Assembly: GCA_949130495.1 (NCBI GenBank)
Contig: OX422223.1
Span: 77,994,751-78,058,750 of the forward strand
DNA: 64,000 bases
DNA from: Sambucus nigra
Lineage: Eukaryota; Streptophyta; Magnoliopsida; Dipsacales; Adoxaceae
Direction: 5' to 3'
In this document: piece after piece, positions 32,771-44,999 of the stretch
How the letters are laid out: the number at the start of each line of letters is the position of its first letter
How positions within the stretch are numbered: position 1 is the first letter of the stretch
Position numbers and translations under genes: made by a program
Notes under the pieces: generated by a model
The model's database searches: none
The model's input: the letters and a program-made list of their open reading frames with translations, nothing else
What the model was told of the DNA's origin: nothing

Positions 32771-34445
32771 ATGATGTTTAAGGTCTGAGGTCATCAAATT
32801 ATGATGTTATCCTCATAAATTTCACCAACTCAATGGTGCTTAAGGTCTGAGGTCATCAAATTATGATGTTTACCCTCATAAATTTCACCAACTCAAAGAT
32901 GTTTAAGGTCTGAGGTCACCAAATTATGATGTTTACCCTCATAAATTTCACCAAATTAATGATGTTTAAGGTCTGAGGTCATCAAATTATGATGTTAACC
33001 TCATACATTTCTCCAACTTAATGATGTTTAAGGTCTGAGGTCATCAAATTATAATGTTATCCTCATACAATTTTCACCAACTCAATAATGTTTAAGATCT
33101 GAGGTCACCAAATTATGATGATTACCCCCATAAATTTCACCAAATTAATGATGTTTAAGGTCTGAGGTCATCAAATTATGATGTTAACCTCATACATTTC
33201 ACCAACTCAATGATGTTTAAGGTTTGAGGTCACCAAATTATGATGTTTACCCTCATAAATTTCACCAAATTAATGATGTTTAAGGTATGAGGTCATCAAA
33301 TTATGATGTTAACCTCATACATTTCACCAACTTAATGATGTTTAAGGTTTGAGGTCATCAAATTATGATGTTATCCTCATACAATGTTCACCAACTCAAT
33401 AATGTTTAAAGTCTGAGGTCACCAAATTATGATGTTTACCCTCATAAATTTCACCAAATTAATGATGTTTAAGGTCTGAGGTCATCAAATTATGATGTTG
33501 ACCTCATAAATTTCACCAACTCAATGATGTTTAAGGTCTGAGATCACCAAATTATGATGTTTACCCTCATAAATTTCACCAACTCAATGATGTTTAAGGT
33601 ATGAGGTCACCAAATTATGATGTTTACCCTCATAAATTTCACCAAATTAATAATGTTTAAGCTTTGAGGTCATCAAATTATGATGTTAACCTCATAGATT
33701 TCACCAAATTAATGATGTTTAAGGTCTAAGATCATCAAATTATGATGTTATCCTCATAAATTTCATCAACTCAATGATGTTTAAGGTCTGGGTCATCAAA
33801 TTATAATGTTTACCCTTATAAATTTTACCAAATTAATGATGTTTAAGGTCTAAGGTCATCAAATTATGATGTTAACCTCATACATTTCACCAACTCAGTG
33901 ATGTTTAAGGTCTGAGGTTATCAAATTATGATATTTACCCTCATAAATTTCACCAAATTAATGATGTTTAAGGTCTGAGGTCATCATATTATGATGTTAA
34001 CCTCATAAAATTTTCACCAAATTAATGATGTTTAAGGTCTGAGGTCATCAAATTATGATGTTCACCCTCATACATTTCACCAAATTAATGATGTTTAAGG
34101 TCTGGAGTCATCAAGTTATGATGTTAACCTCGTACATTTTACCAACTCAATGATGTTTAAGGTTTGAGGTCATCAAATTATTATGTTTACCCTCATATAT
34201 TTCACCATATTAATAATGTTTAAGGTCTGAGGTCATCAAATTATGATGTTAACCTCATACATTTCACTAACTTAATGATGTTTAAGGTTTGAGGTCACCA
34301 TAATATAATGTTTCACCTCATACCTTGCACCAAGTTAATGATGTTTAATGTCTGAGGTCACCATATAATGATGTTTCACATTATACCTTTCACCAAGTTA
34401 ATGATGTTTTAAGGTCTGAGGTCACTATATAATGATGGTTTACCT
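32771..34445. repeat. 62 bp minisatellite of element B, about 27 copies
   Basis: Same unit as in A. Subtypes recur in order: a TCACC/TTTACCC/AAATTA type is followed by one or two TCATC/TTAACC/AACT(T/C)A types, so dimer and trimer blocks repeat. Each unit keeps the TGAGGT...ACCTCA inverted pair. Confidence 0.93.
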
Positions 34446-34546
34446 CATTATTTGCTACTAAAACATGATGAATAGAGTACTGACACATGAATTTATCCTC
34501 TCATTAATATCCTCTTCATAAAATGATACATGTATTATAAAGAAAA

Positions 34547-35800
34547 CTACAACATCATATGTAATATTTTTTTCAAATAGTGAGTGTTCCAAGGGTTGGA
34601 AAAAGGTTCCCCTTCGAGATTTTCTAGTCGGTAAGTAACGGGTACAACCTCATCAACTACTTTATGAGGGCCATGCCAGTTTGGGTGGAGCTTGTTTCCC
34701 TTCGGTAACATCTTCTTTAGGACCAGGTCTCCCACAGCTATAGGCCTTGACTTCACCCTTTGGTTTTAAAACTTTATAGTTCTCTGCTGGTAGGTTTCCT
34801 GCCTAATCTCTGCATCTTCTCTTCTTTCTTCAATCAAATGTAGATCAACTCTTCTCTCTTCCCCATTCTTATCAGGGTCATAGGTCTGAACACTGTGAGT
34901 GTGGTGTCCTACTTCTGTAGGGATGACGAATTTTGAGCCATGGGCCATCATAAATGGGGTCTCTCCCGTTGGCATCCTTAATGTCATTCCAGAGGCCCAT
35001 AATACTCCATATACCTCTTTTGTCCATCTCCCTTTTGCATCTTCCAACCTCTTCTTAATCCCATCAAGGATTGTTCGGTTCATGACCTCAGTCTGCCCAT
35101 TTACCTGAGGTCGGCCAGGTGAAAAGAAGAACTGTTTGATCCCTACTCTCTCGTAGTATTTTTCCAAGGAAGCATTTTTTAACTGCGTTCCGTTATCTGA
35201 GATGAGGGTGTTTGGCAGTCCATATCTGCATATGATGTTCTTCTAGATGAACTGAAAGGTCTTTTATTCGGTGATGGTGATCATGGGCTCAGCCTCTACC
35301 CACTTGGAGAAGTAGTCAATGGCAACTATTAAAAATCTATAATTGTTGGCCACTCTCGGTAATAGTCCTACCAGATTAATCCCCCATACTACGAATGGCC
35401 AAGGAGAACTGATTGATGTCATAGGCTGATGAGGTTGATGAGGGATAGTGGAGAATATTTATCACTTGTCACACTTTTTCACGTAGGCAGTAGTGTCTTT
35501 GTCCAAGGTCGACCACCAGTACCCCTGGGTGATTATCCTCTTAGCTAAAGGTCTTCCCCGTATATGACTAGATCAATAACCCTCATGTACATCTTGCAAG
35601 ACGTGTGGAACCTCTGAAGGGTGGACACATCTGAGGACAGGGAGTAGGAAGCCCTTTTTTATAAAAGGCGTCTCCTATAATTGAGAACTTGGCAGTCCTA
35701 TACCTCAGCTTTCTCCTTTCTAACTTCGATTCTGGAAGCTCTCCCAGTCTGATATATTTGATAAGAGGGTCCATCCACAAGGCTCCTAGATTCAAATTGA
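34547..35800 (-). pseudogene. Element B integrase
   Basis: On minus: linker and zinc-binding region (35795-35460), then the core with VAIDYFSKW (near 35320), TLISDNGTQLKNAS (near 35195) and RPQVNGQTEVMNRTIL (near 35100), so Asp, Asp and Glu of the DDE triad are kept. The C-terminal part is open at 35167-34766 and 34756-34547, ending LKKILHMML and stop. Stops and a frameshift near 34760 disable it. Confidence 0.87.
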
Positions 35801-36290
35801 AGCAAGGTCTGACGACCTCTTTTTCTTCAATGGTTAGTTTGAGCAGGACCTCAACTGGTATTGTCCTTCTAATACATGTCCTCGTTGATGAAGCTAAATT
35901 TACTAGTGCATCTGTATAGCTGTTATCTAACCGAGGTATCCCCTTTTCCTTTTTCTTTGAAGCTTTCTAGCATCATTCTTACCCTCTGTAGGTATTTGGT
36001 CATCCTTTCGTCTTTAGGCTCGTACACTCCCAAGATTTGGTTGACGACTAGCCTTGAGTCACTATGGACTAAGAGTTGGCCCACATTAAGAGCTTTTGCT
36101 AAGGAGAGGCCTGCTATCAAACCCTCATACTCTGAATCATTATTTGATGACTTGAAGTTAAACCTTAGAGCATATTCAATGTTGGTACCATCCGGTGCTG
36201 ATAATATCAGCCCTGCTCCGCTTCCACTTTCACATGACGACCCATCAATGAAAAGGTTCCCTATAATAGGGTCCCTTTCTTAAAGAGGTA
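35801..36290 (-). pseudogene. Element B second (archaeal-like) RNase H
   Basis: Begins near LFIDGSS (about 36250). It includes the SNNDSEYEG block that A has lost, LLVHSDSRLVVNQILGVY (near 36060) and a C-terminal part with a frame change near 35940. Confidence 0.82.
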
Positions 36291-37640
36291 CCTATCTTCC
36301 TCATTCTTAACTATTATTTTTCTGGCTTTTTTAGGTACAACCTCTTCTAAATTTTAGAAGACGTTGCTATCTGGCTCATCTGTAACTTCTTGGCTAATCT
36401 CAATCTCAGCCTCTTCCCAGGTGAACTCTGCTATAAAGTCTGCAAGGGCCTGCCCTTTGATGACAACCCTGGGTTGATAAACTATGTTATACTCTCCCAA
36501 CTCAATGGTCCAGGTCATCATCCTGCCTGACTTCTCAGGTTTATGGAGCACCTGTCTAAGGGGCAATCAGTAAGGATGACCATAGAATGGGCTTGAAAGT
36601 ATGGCTTCATCTTCCTAGAAGTGCGTATCAGTGTATATGCTAACTTTTCCATTCGAGGGTAGTTTTATTCAGACCCCTGAAGAGTTTTATTATTGAAGTA
36701 TACGGACCTCTGTACTCCATCGTCTTCTCTTACTATGACAGCACTGATAGCCGACTCTTAGACTGCTAGATAAACATACAACTTCTCCCCCAGAATGGGC
36801 TGAGATAGGAGTAGGGGAGACCTGAGGTAGGACTTCAGCTCCTTAAAATCCTTGTCACACTTATAGTCCCATTCGAAGGCCTTTCTGAGCACCTTAAAAA
36901 AAGGAAGACACTTGTCGGTGGCTCGAGAGACAAATCTATTGAGTGCAGCAACTCTTCTTATTAATCTCTGAACTTCTTTCATAGTCCTCGGTGTCTTCAT
37001 TTCAGGCAGAGCTTTTATCATCTCAGGGTTGGCCTCTATTCCCCTCTAATTGACGATGAAACAAAGGAATTTTCTAGCTCCTACTCCGAAGACACACTTG
37101 GCAGGGTTGAGCTTTATTCTATACAGATCCATGGTGTCAAAAGTCCTTTCTAGGTCGACCACTTGAGTGTCGGCCTTCAAGCTCTTCTTCAGCATGTCAT
37201 CCATGTATACCTCCATGGTTTCACCAATCTAATCTTCAAACATCTTATTTACAAGATGCTGATAAGTGGCCCCTGCATTCTTTAAGCTGAAAGGCATGAC
37301 CTTGTAACAATAGGTCCCCTTATCGGTTATGAACGATGTCTTCTCTGAGTCTTTAGCATCCATGAAGATCTGATTTTACCCCAAATACGCATCCATGAAG
37401 CTCATAAGTTCATTTCCTGATGTGGTATCCACCATCTGATCAATTCGAGGCAAAGGGAAGCTATCTTTTGGGCAAAACTTATTAATATCGGTGAAGTCTA
37501 CGCACATCCTCCATTTCTCGTTAGCTTTTGGCACTATGACGGCGTTAGATAACCACTCAGGGTATATGACTTCTCTGATGAACCTAGCCTCTTCTAACTT
37601 TTTTACCTCTTCCATAATGACATCATACTTCTTCCAGGAG
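36291..37640 (-). pseudogene. Element B reverse transcriptase and first RNase H
   Basis: Open at 37615-37376: FIREVIYPEWLSNAVIVPKA, KWRMCVDFTDINKFCPKDS and SFPLPRIDQMVD, the fingers of a gypsy reverse transcriptase. The catalytic motif is EVYMDDML (near 37208). The connection and first RNase H follow (37021-36758, 36566-36354 open), with LHKPEKSGRMMTW and KGQALADFIAEF. Several stops lie between. The enzyme would copy element RNA into cDNA. Confidence 0.88.
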
Positions 37641-38081
37641 TAAACTCTTCATCTTTGCTTAATTATCTTAGTGTCTTTTGCCACATTGGGTTTATGGCAT
37701 ATAACCTTAGTGTTGATGCCAGGTATATCTGCATGGCTCTAAGCGAAGACACTCTGCCACTTCTTCAAAAGTTTTACCAGCTCTTCCTTGATCTAAGGTC
37801 TTAGGGCCTTGCCAATTTGGATGGTTTTTTTTTGGCTCATCCTCATTGAGGACAATGGATTCCACTGCTTCCGCAGCCTCTCCCTTCTTCAACTCCATCT
37901 CATCCCTGGGATCAAGTGTATCAATGTTATACGTTATTATTTCCCTCTTATGGGCTTCTCTCTCTTCCACGGAGTTGAAGTAGCATTCGCACGCCGAGGT
38001 CTGATCACCTTGCACTTCCCCTACCCCATAAGGGGTTGAGAATTTTAGCATTTGGTGGACCGTCGAAGGCACAGCCTCAAA

Positions 38082-38510
38082 TTACTTAAGGGCCACTCGT
38101 CCGATGATGAGGTTGTAGGCAGAGAAGACGTTTTCATCCATCACAAAAAAATTTATTTTTCTACTCAGCCTCTTATCCCACTTGTCTCCCATTCGTACGT
38201 CCATCTCATATATGCCTAACGAATGGACCTTCTCTCCGTTAAAACCCATCAGCGTATGATGATATGGTATAAGCCTAGCTCTGTTGAGGCCTAGGCTATT
38301 GAAGCGGGGCCAGAACATGACATCCGCAGAGCTTACGCCATTGATAAGGATTCTCTTAACCTCACACCCATGGACCCTTGTGGTGATAACTAGACCGTGT
38401 GGAGATAAGATACCTTTAAAATTGAGTCTTGAGAAACCCACGATGAGGGTATCCATATGTACCGCCTTTCTCTTTTCTGGTTTAACCTCTGAAGATTCTA
38501 GGTTCACCAC
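38082..38510 (-). pseudogene. Element B protease with mutated active site
   Basis: Same frame as gag, 142 codons open. The motif reads ILINGVSSADV where A has ILVDGGSSADV: the catalytic Asp is Asn and the next-but-one Gly is Val. The fold region KINFFVMDENVFSAYNLIIG is kept. It should be proteolytically dead even without stops. Confidence 0.87.
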
Positions 38511-38525
38511 CTCGATTTTGGTTAC

Positions 38526-40447
38526 TTACTTGGCCTTTGCCACATGTGCTTTGCGGTCGACCACTTTTGATCCACCCCTTGTCAATCCTCTGCAGATGGT
38601 GTTAACACCAAAAGAGATCATTCCAACCCTCTTTACGGGGGCATCATCGTCTTTGGGTGGGAGGTCAGGGTCATCGTCGTCATCCTCATCTGAGTGCTTG
38701 TCCCTTCTTGCAAGGTCATCTTCCTGACATCTGTCATTTCTACTTTTCTTAGGGTCTTCTCTTCCCCCTTTGGAAGCTCTTCCATCGACGTACCTCCTGA
38801 GCTTCCCCGATTTTAACATCTTCTCAATTTCATCCTTCAAGGAAAAGCACTTATTGATCACATGGTCGTGATCCTGGTGGAACTCGCACCATAGGTTCTT
38901 GTTCCACTTATGTGGAGGAGCTTTTAGCTTCTCCGGACATCTTAGGGACCTTTTCTTGATCTCGTTGAGCATGTGCTCGCAGCTCATAGTTAGAGGAGTG
39001 TAGTGTGAAAACTTATCATCTGCAGACCTCTTCTTTCCGAATCTTCCACTGTTACTTCCATTTGCATCCTCATATTTTGTAGCCATTGCCTCTTTAGCGT
39101 TCATAACCCAACCGGTTGTCGCTAACAGCTCGGCCATAGATTTTGGAGGGTCTTCGGCGAGCTTCCATAGTAGTTTTCCCTTCTGAAGACCTCCAATGAG
39201 AGCTGTCATGGCTATACTCTCTTCGTAAACTTCCACTTCCATTTTTTCTTTATTAAACCTTGCTATGTAGTCTCTTAGGCTTTCATTCTTTCCCTTCTTG
39301 ACATACAGTAGATGAGTGGTCTTCTTTTGAGGTCTTACCCCAAAATAGAAGTTGTGAATAAAATGTTCAGCTAAGCCCTTGAAGTTCTCTACAGATTTCT
39401 TCGAAAGAGAGGTAAACCAAATATGTTCATCTCCCGTTAAAGTCCCAGAGAAGGCTCGGCACCTCATCTCATCTGGGATTGAGTTAATGTCTGCTACGGA
39501 ATGGTACATCTTAATGTGATGCACAAGTTTTGTACTACCAACATATTTGGGAGACATCATAAGTGGTGTGAACTTAGCAGGAGTTGCGAAGTTCACTATT
39601 CGTGCCACGAATGGGGACCCTCTGAGAACCCTCTCTGCAACAGGTCTCGGCTTTTGATGAGGTTACCTATCTTCTCCTTAAGACGTTGAATGGAGTCATT
39701 CCATAGTTTTACAATGTCGGCCTGGCCGAGGTTGTCCCCAGCCACCTCCTGGGGGGGAACTGAGGGTTCCCCAGCTGTAGTGCAATATCGGCTATTAACC
39801 TCTTCGTGCTCCCTATCTCGGCCATGATGGGGTCGGACATGAAAAGGCCGACGTTCCCCACCTTCCCTTTATGAGCCAGCTACGCTCCTTGACCTGGATA
39901 ACCTCTGCCTTAGGTCATTAACTGGGTCGAGCCTTTCAAAGGCCAACCCTCTACTCAAGCGATCAAAAGTTGATCCTCTTTGTTGGGAACCTCCGTCTCT
40001 TTTGCCTCCACAACCTCTGCTCTACTATATAGGACGTATAGTGTTGTTCAAAACCTCATACGGTTCCCAAAAGTCTTCTGGAACATCTTCTGCCTCCAAA
40101 TCAGCATGCCTATCCTCCGGGAAAGGGTTTCCTTGCCTCCCCGGGCGTAAACGTCTGGGGTCAGCAACGTCCCTCCTCCGCTGGGGGGTAGGTTGGTCTT
40201 TTCGCGGTACCTGGGGTGGTCCCCTGGCTTTAGGATGAGGTTATACAGCTACCAGAGTAATCATCTCCAGTGAGACTCCAGGTGGTTTCATCATATTTTG
40301 ACTGAGTTGGGAAAATTGCTCCTGCATCGCTTGTTGGGTTATGACCAAAGACCTCAAGGCTGCTGCCACCTCAGACATTTCGGACTGGGGTGGTGCCTGG
40401 CTGGAAGTAGGTCCTCCCGCACCAGATGGTGGTAACTCCAATGCCAT
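38526..40447 (-). pseudogene. Element B gag
   Basis: ATG at 40447 (MALELPPSGAGG) with an open start to 40241. After stops and a frame change, 360 codons are open from 39608 to 38526. It contains the gag core (WFTSLSKKSVENFKGLAEHF) and a knuckle WCEFHQDHDHVINKC of C-x2-H-x4-H-x4-C form, then an acidic tail. It is the structural protein of the particle. Confidence 0.87.
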
Positions 40448-40605
40448 ATGTTAAACTTAAGAGCTTGTGATTAGAATATGAGATATTAAAAACCTTAAAG
40501 GAACTCTTTCAATGGTGAAACAACTCCACGCAAGAGGTTAGGCCTGGTTCACCACCAGAGTCTCCGATGAGGTTAAGCAGCAAAAGAGGAAGAGACAGCT
40601 TCTCG

Positions 40606-40623
40606 TTCCCACAGACGGCGCCA
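40606..40623 (-). promoter_or_regulatory. Element B primer binding site
   Basis: TGGCGCCGTCTGTGGGAA on minus, three bases after the LTR end. This form is common in plant gypsy elements. The exact tRNA is not assigned. Confidence 0.85.
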
Positions 40624-40626
40624 AAA

Positions 40627-41659
40627 TGATGATGTTGCAAACAGCACCACCAGGTAAGATGTTTGCAAGCTCAAACTAGTATGGAATAATGGCAACACAA
40701 GAGTATAGTAGATACAAGAGATAAAGGTGAGGTGAAGAGGATGAACAGCAGTATATCAGTGTTTTAGACAATCTGGCATACGTCCACTGTGCAAGTGAGT
40801 GAGTAATGTCACTGAAATAAGGCACTAATTGCCATGGATATAATCTCTCAAGCTTTCTATCTCTACTATGTAAAATGATAGAGTTTCAACTGGGGTTGCA
40901 ATTATGGATCCTTTACAATGGTGAGGATAACCTCTATATATAGTGCTTAGGGGGTGTAATGTACCCCCCCAAGCATGCAATGTGCATGTGCATGAAGATC
41001 TAGCCAGTGTAAGGATAACACCTGGTTGATCTCAACTAAATAATGATGACCTCAATATTCCCTCACGTGGAGGGAATGATTCAGTTATAATAGACTTGTC
41101 CACGTGTTTCAAGGCATTCATATAAGTGTAAATGCTCGACTGTCTTTGTTTGGTACCAACCTCGTCCTGTGTGAGTACGAGGTTTGTGGAGTATGGCCCC
41201 TGTATTTGCTTGAGATCAATGTCTGATGAATACCTCGGCTAGGATAGTCGACCGAGGTTGGGTATGAGATATAACGTCAGCCAAGGCCGATGATGATATG
41301 AGATTGTTGGTGAGCCTAGGAGGCTATAGCTGATTCTGTAATGATACTTGTAACGTCAGCTACGACCGACCTTACGGGTGCCTGACGCCACGAGTCATGT
41401 AGACATCGGTTGTGACCCAATTGAGTTGGTATTGGTAACGTCGACTGTGGACGACCTGATGAAAGCTGAACTCCTAGGTCCTTACTCACCTCGGCTTATT
41501 CTAAGCCGAGATGATGTCTGTGGTTGATGGAACGTCGGATGTCACCGACCTGATATAGGACGATGTCGCTAATGGGCATTCTTAAACTCTTGTTATCTCA
41601 GTCGTCCTACAGGCCGAGGTTGAGGTCTCTGAATTGGAATGTACACTTTAGGCATATCA
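40627..41659 (-). mobile_element. Element B 5' LTR
   Basis: 1033 bp, starting TGATGATG and ending GCATATCA on plus. It carries a TATA candidate CTATATATAG at 40934-40943 directed leftward. Confidence 0.92.
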
Positions 41660-41664
41660 AAAGG
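41660..41664. repeat. Target site duplication of element B (right), AAAGG
   Basis: Matches 28512-28516. Confidence 0.93.
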
Positions 41665-42211
41665 ATATACCATCGAATGCACAAAGAAATGTACACACGA
41701 CTCAGTTTGGCTAAAGAAATGCGCATAAAGTTTTTTCAGATCTGATTTCATCTCCTATTCGTTTCTAATGTGTATGAATTTATTTTATGGTGGATTTTTC
41801 TAAATGAGAGGTTTATTCGAATTACGTTTTCCGTTTTAATAAGATGTAGTTTTTTTTGTACATTGAATTAGTGAGGCAGAAGAGCAAGATGTAATTTCTG
41901 GTCCTTTAATTATAGACCTGTTTACTTAGCTTTTTTTTAAAACCAATAATTTTGGTTTTATTTCCTTGCAAATCTAACAAGGTACTGGAGTACATGTTGC
42001 AATCCTTTGATAAGTATATGCTCTCTCCCTATATGTTACAAAGTTTCATTTACTGCTTATTTTATTAACTCTTAATCTTCTATGCCTATTAGATCACTAT
42101 AGTTGAACCACCTAAGTACGAGTTGTGACATATTGCAGCAGATTGTCACGTACTGGACATTTTCTACAATCTACTGGCTCAAAGGCTCCATCCCTACACC
42201 ATTTTTCTTCA
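41665..42211. other. Host sequence right of element B
   Basis: AT-rich. The pre-insertion neighbour is 28112-28511. A short plus stretch near 42098-42210 reads as a plausible peptide (EPPKYEL; HIAADCHVLDIFYNLL) but has a stop and no recognised family. Confidence 0.35.
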
Positions 42212-42216
42212 AAATA

Positions 42217-42673
42217 TTATAGAGTCATCTAGTGTTATCTAGTATTGTCTAGTATGTTATGGAGTAGTGTAGGATTTGCTAGAATAATCTAGAGCATAAT
42301 TGTAATATATGAAATATTATAGAAAAATAAGGAAGTATGTAAGTCTTATGGAATGATCATTTAAGGAGTTGGGAAACATTCTAGAGAATAAATCTAGTTG
42401 ATTCATGTATTATGATCTCCACCGTCCATTAAGGAGGTGGGATGCCTATAAATAGGCGGGGAGGTCATTTGGCCAAACCATCTAAGCCAAGCATTGTAAT
42501 ATATTATCAAGTAATACAAATACATTCATTTGTGTTCTGCTTGTTCAATTCTTCTCCCTTCTCTAGCACTTGTGTTATAACTTTTCTAGATTGCTAGGCT
42601 TACTTAGTAACTCATCGGTCATTGGAGTGCTAAGTGTCACATGGAGGAGTAGCTAAAGTTTAACCTCGTGACA
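42217..42673 (+). mobile_element. Small solo LTR with AAATA target duplication
   Basis: 457 bp ending CTCGTGACA. It has a TATA box CTATAAATAG (42446-42455) and a pyrimidine-rich stretch after it, as in copia LTRs. AAATA flanks both sides (42212-42216, 42674-42678). The left end reads TTATAG rather than TG, so one base has changed or the boundary is slightly off. No internal sequence follows, which is consistent with LTR-LTR recombination. Confidence 0.7.
42446..42455 (+). promoter_or_regulatory. TATA box of the small solo LTR
   Basis: CTATAAATAG in the middle of the LTR, sense strand plus. Confidence 0.6.
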
Positions 42674-42678
42674 AAATA

Positions 42679-44999
42679 GATTACGGTGGAAGGGTTGGAG
42701 GATATATTAAAATACCTTTTTTTAGAGCCGAGAGTTGTATTTTTAGAATCATTATTTGGATTTTGTGTGTTGTGTATATTGGTCATTTCAGGTTTCTAAA
42801 TTCTCTGCATATGAAACCCACTTCAACTTTACAAGTTTCAAGGGGGGACGTGAACTTCGAGTGTATGATCTCACTCTTTCAATCTGAAAATCTCTATATT
42901 GTGTTGGTTCAATTTTGAGACTATTTTTTTTAATGCTTCTGCATTTTTTTGTCCAAACTTAATTTATTGTTTTTGAGAAAAACATCAAATCATTTTTATG
43001 TGTGGTATACAATTTGTTTTGGTGAAAATACAATTTCATTTGTATTTTTTTGTTTTAAGTAAATTTTATATTTTTTACATTTATGAGTTAATATTTTAAA
43101 CTATTTTTTATCTTGAATGTATTTTTATCTAAAATTATTTCTTATGATAAAATATGTTATTGTATCTTCTTAAAGTCAGAATACCTTTTTCTTTTTTCTT
43201 ATTTTATACATTTTTTGGGGTTAAAATGTATTTTATTAAACTTAATTTTGTTTAATTAATCATTTATAAACCCTATATCTAAACGGCAGAGGTTTTAAGG
43301 TGTTGGTGTCGTCTTGGGAAATGGTTTTTAAACCGTTTAGGGTTTAGAGAGTTTCCCTATTTGAGATCTGATTTAGTGTCTTGTTTGTCTCCTTAAACTC
43401 TGCCGAAATTTCCATCATCTTTCTCTTTGTAAAATCCGTACTTATTCAAAGATTTCTGAGTAGATTTTTTTCTCTCTTTTACGATGATCATTTATACTCA
43501 TTTGAGGTTTGGGGTTGTGTAGTATCACATTTTTTTGGGCGTTATTTGGTGGTATTGTTTCTTGGAGAGTTCTTGAGATTTTGATTTTTTTCAAGCTTCG
43601 TTTAAATTGTTGATGTGTGAGAGCTTTTTGGGTTCTGATTTTTGACGTGTTGGACTAGTGGAGGTTCTCATTTTTGAAGGTTTGTTATCGTTAAACTACT
43701 TGGGCTTAAAAAGTTTTTTTTTATTGCTGATTTAGATCTTGTGAACGAGTTGGAGATTTTTGCTATCCTGGATATCTCATCAGAATTTCTTTGTCTATTT
43801 TGCTCTTTGTAACTATCTGGGTTCCTCTAATATATTTATATACATAGATAAACATCCATACACTTATAATTTGTTTGGAGTTTAAAACAAATCCTTTTTA
43901 TAAACCCATCTTGTTCAGATTCACTTCGTTTCATAAAAATAATTTTGTAGATGTCTTGCATGTTCTGTAGAACCCTTCATCCTGTTTAAAGTTTCTTTGA
44001 ATCCATTTAAAACTGTTGCGAGAATATTAATTGAAGGTATAATTTGTATGTCTCATATTTAAACCACTCCTCAGTTTCTTTTTACCTGCTTGGTTTAAAT
44101 TTGGATTCTGTGTGTTTGTTATCTAAAACTGGGCTTTGTTTGTTTTTTTATCATTCTCTGTTTAGGTATATTATTTATATCTGATTAGTTATTAAAATCA
44201 GAGTTTAGTGTTTTTATATACTGCATGTACATTTCTTCTTTTTTGGATATTGTAAATCTAAACATTTTTTTGTGAACCCAATTTACTGTGATCATGTGTA
44301 TTTGTGTCGACATTTTTTGTGAACCCAATTAGAGTAAAATTCAATGTTTTGGCAGCACGGATTCCTCTATCGGCATGCACAGTTCATTCCAATGGAAATT
44401 TTTATAGTTGAGATCATCTAAATTTAAATCTCCATCTCATTTAATCACCGTGTAATCTAGGAGGTGCAAACTAGTCCAATCCACTAAGAAAAATACATAA
44501 TCATTGTCAATTTGAATCCCAATTTTATCGAGCAGAAGTGTATATTAGTACATCCATTCAATATCTTCTATTAGTTTTGTAAAATTTTTGACACATTCAA
44601 TCGATGATTCAATATTTGTTGATGAAGATGTGTCCTTATCCTCTCGTTTGCCTTTTTCTATTTTAAAGTTTTGTTGTGTCTTGAAGTTGGCCGACGGAAA
44701 CTAGAAACTTGTTGCCTAAATCCAAAATCTTTTGTAGATTCTATTAATGCCCCACAATAGGGAAGTATCCCCTTACCATTTATCTTCAAAATTGCAACTC
44801 TCCGACACAACTTCTTCATAAATAATTTTATACATATAGTGTTGACTTCCAGATTGTCCACCTCCTTGTTTTCCATCTCACTATTTTAAAGAGAGCAAAT
44901 AAGTATTTAATTATTAATCAATTGGAGTTTTAACTATAATGAGAGTTCTTATTTAAGTAGTGTTTTTGCATGATGAAATGACATTACAAATCCATTTTG
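42679..44999. other. AT-rich intergenic sequence, gene-leader-like in part
   Basis: No ORF over 72 codons. About 43265-43480 has AAACCCT-type motifs and TCTCTTT runs seen in plant 5' leaders, and a 67-codon ORF (43381-43584), but no following coding exon. On minus, 44876-44658 is open (72 codons) and 44500-44350 reads GIQIDNDYVFFLVDW. Both are unrecognised, possibly remnants of a DNA transposon. Confidence 0.4.

Larger units (their letters stand above)
28517..41659 (-). mobile_element. Element B: complete, inactive Tat-lineage gypsy retrotransposon
   Basis: 13,143 bp with two LTRs of about 1.03 kb and 5 bp duplications. Same family as A and same order on minus, with the antisense ORF on plus. 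It is longer than A mainly because of its larger minisatellite. Genes are broken but generally better preserved than in A, except for the protease active site. Confidence 0.93.
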
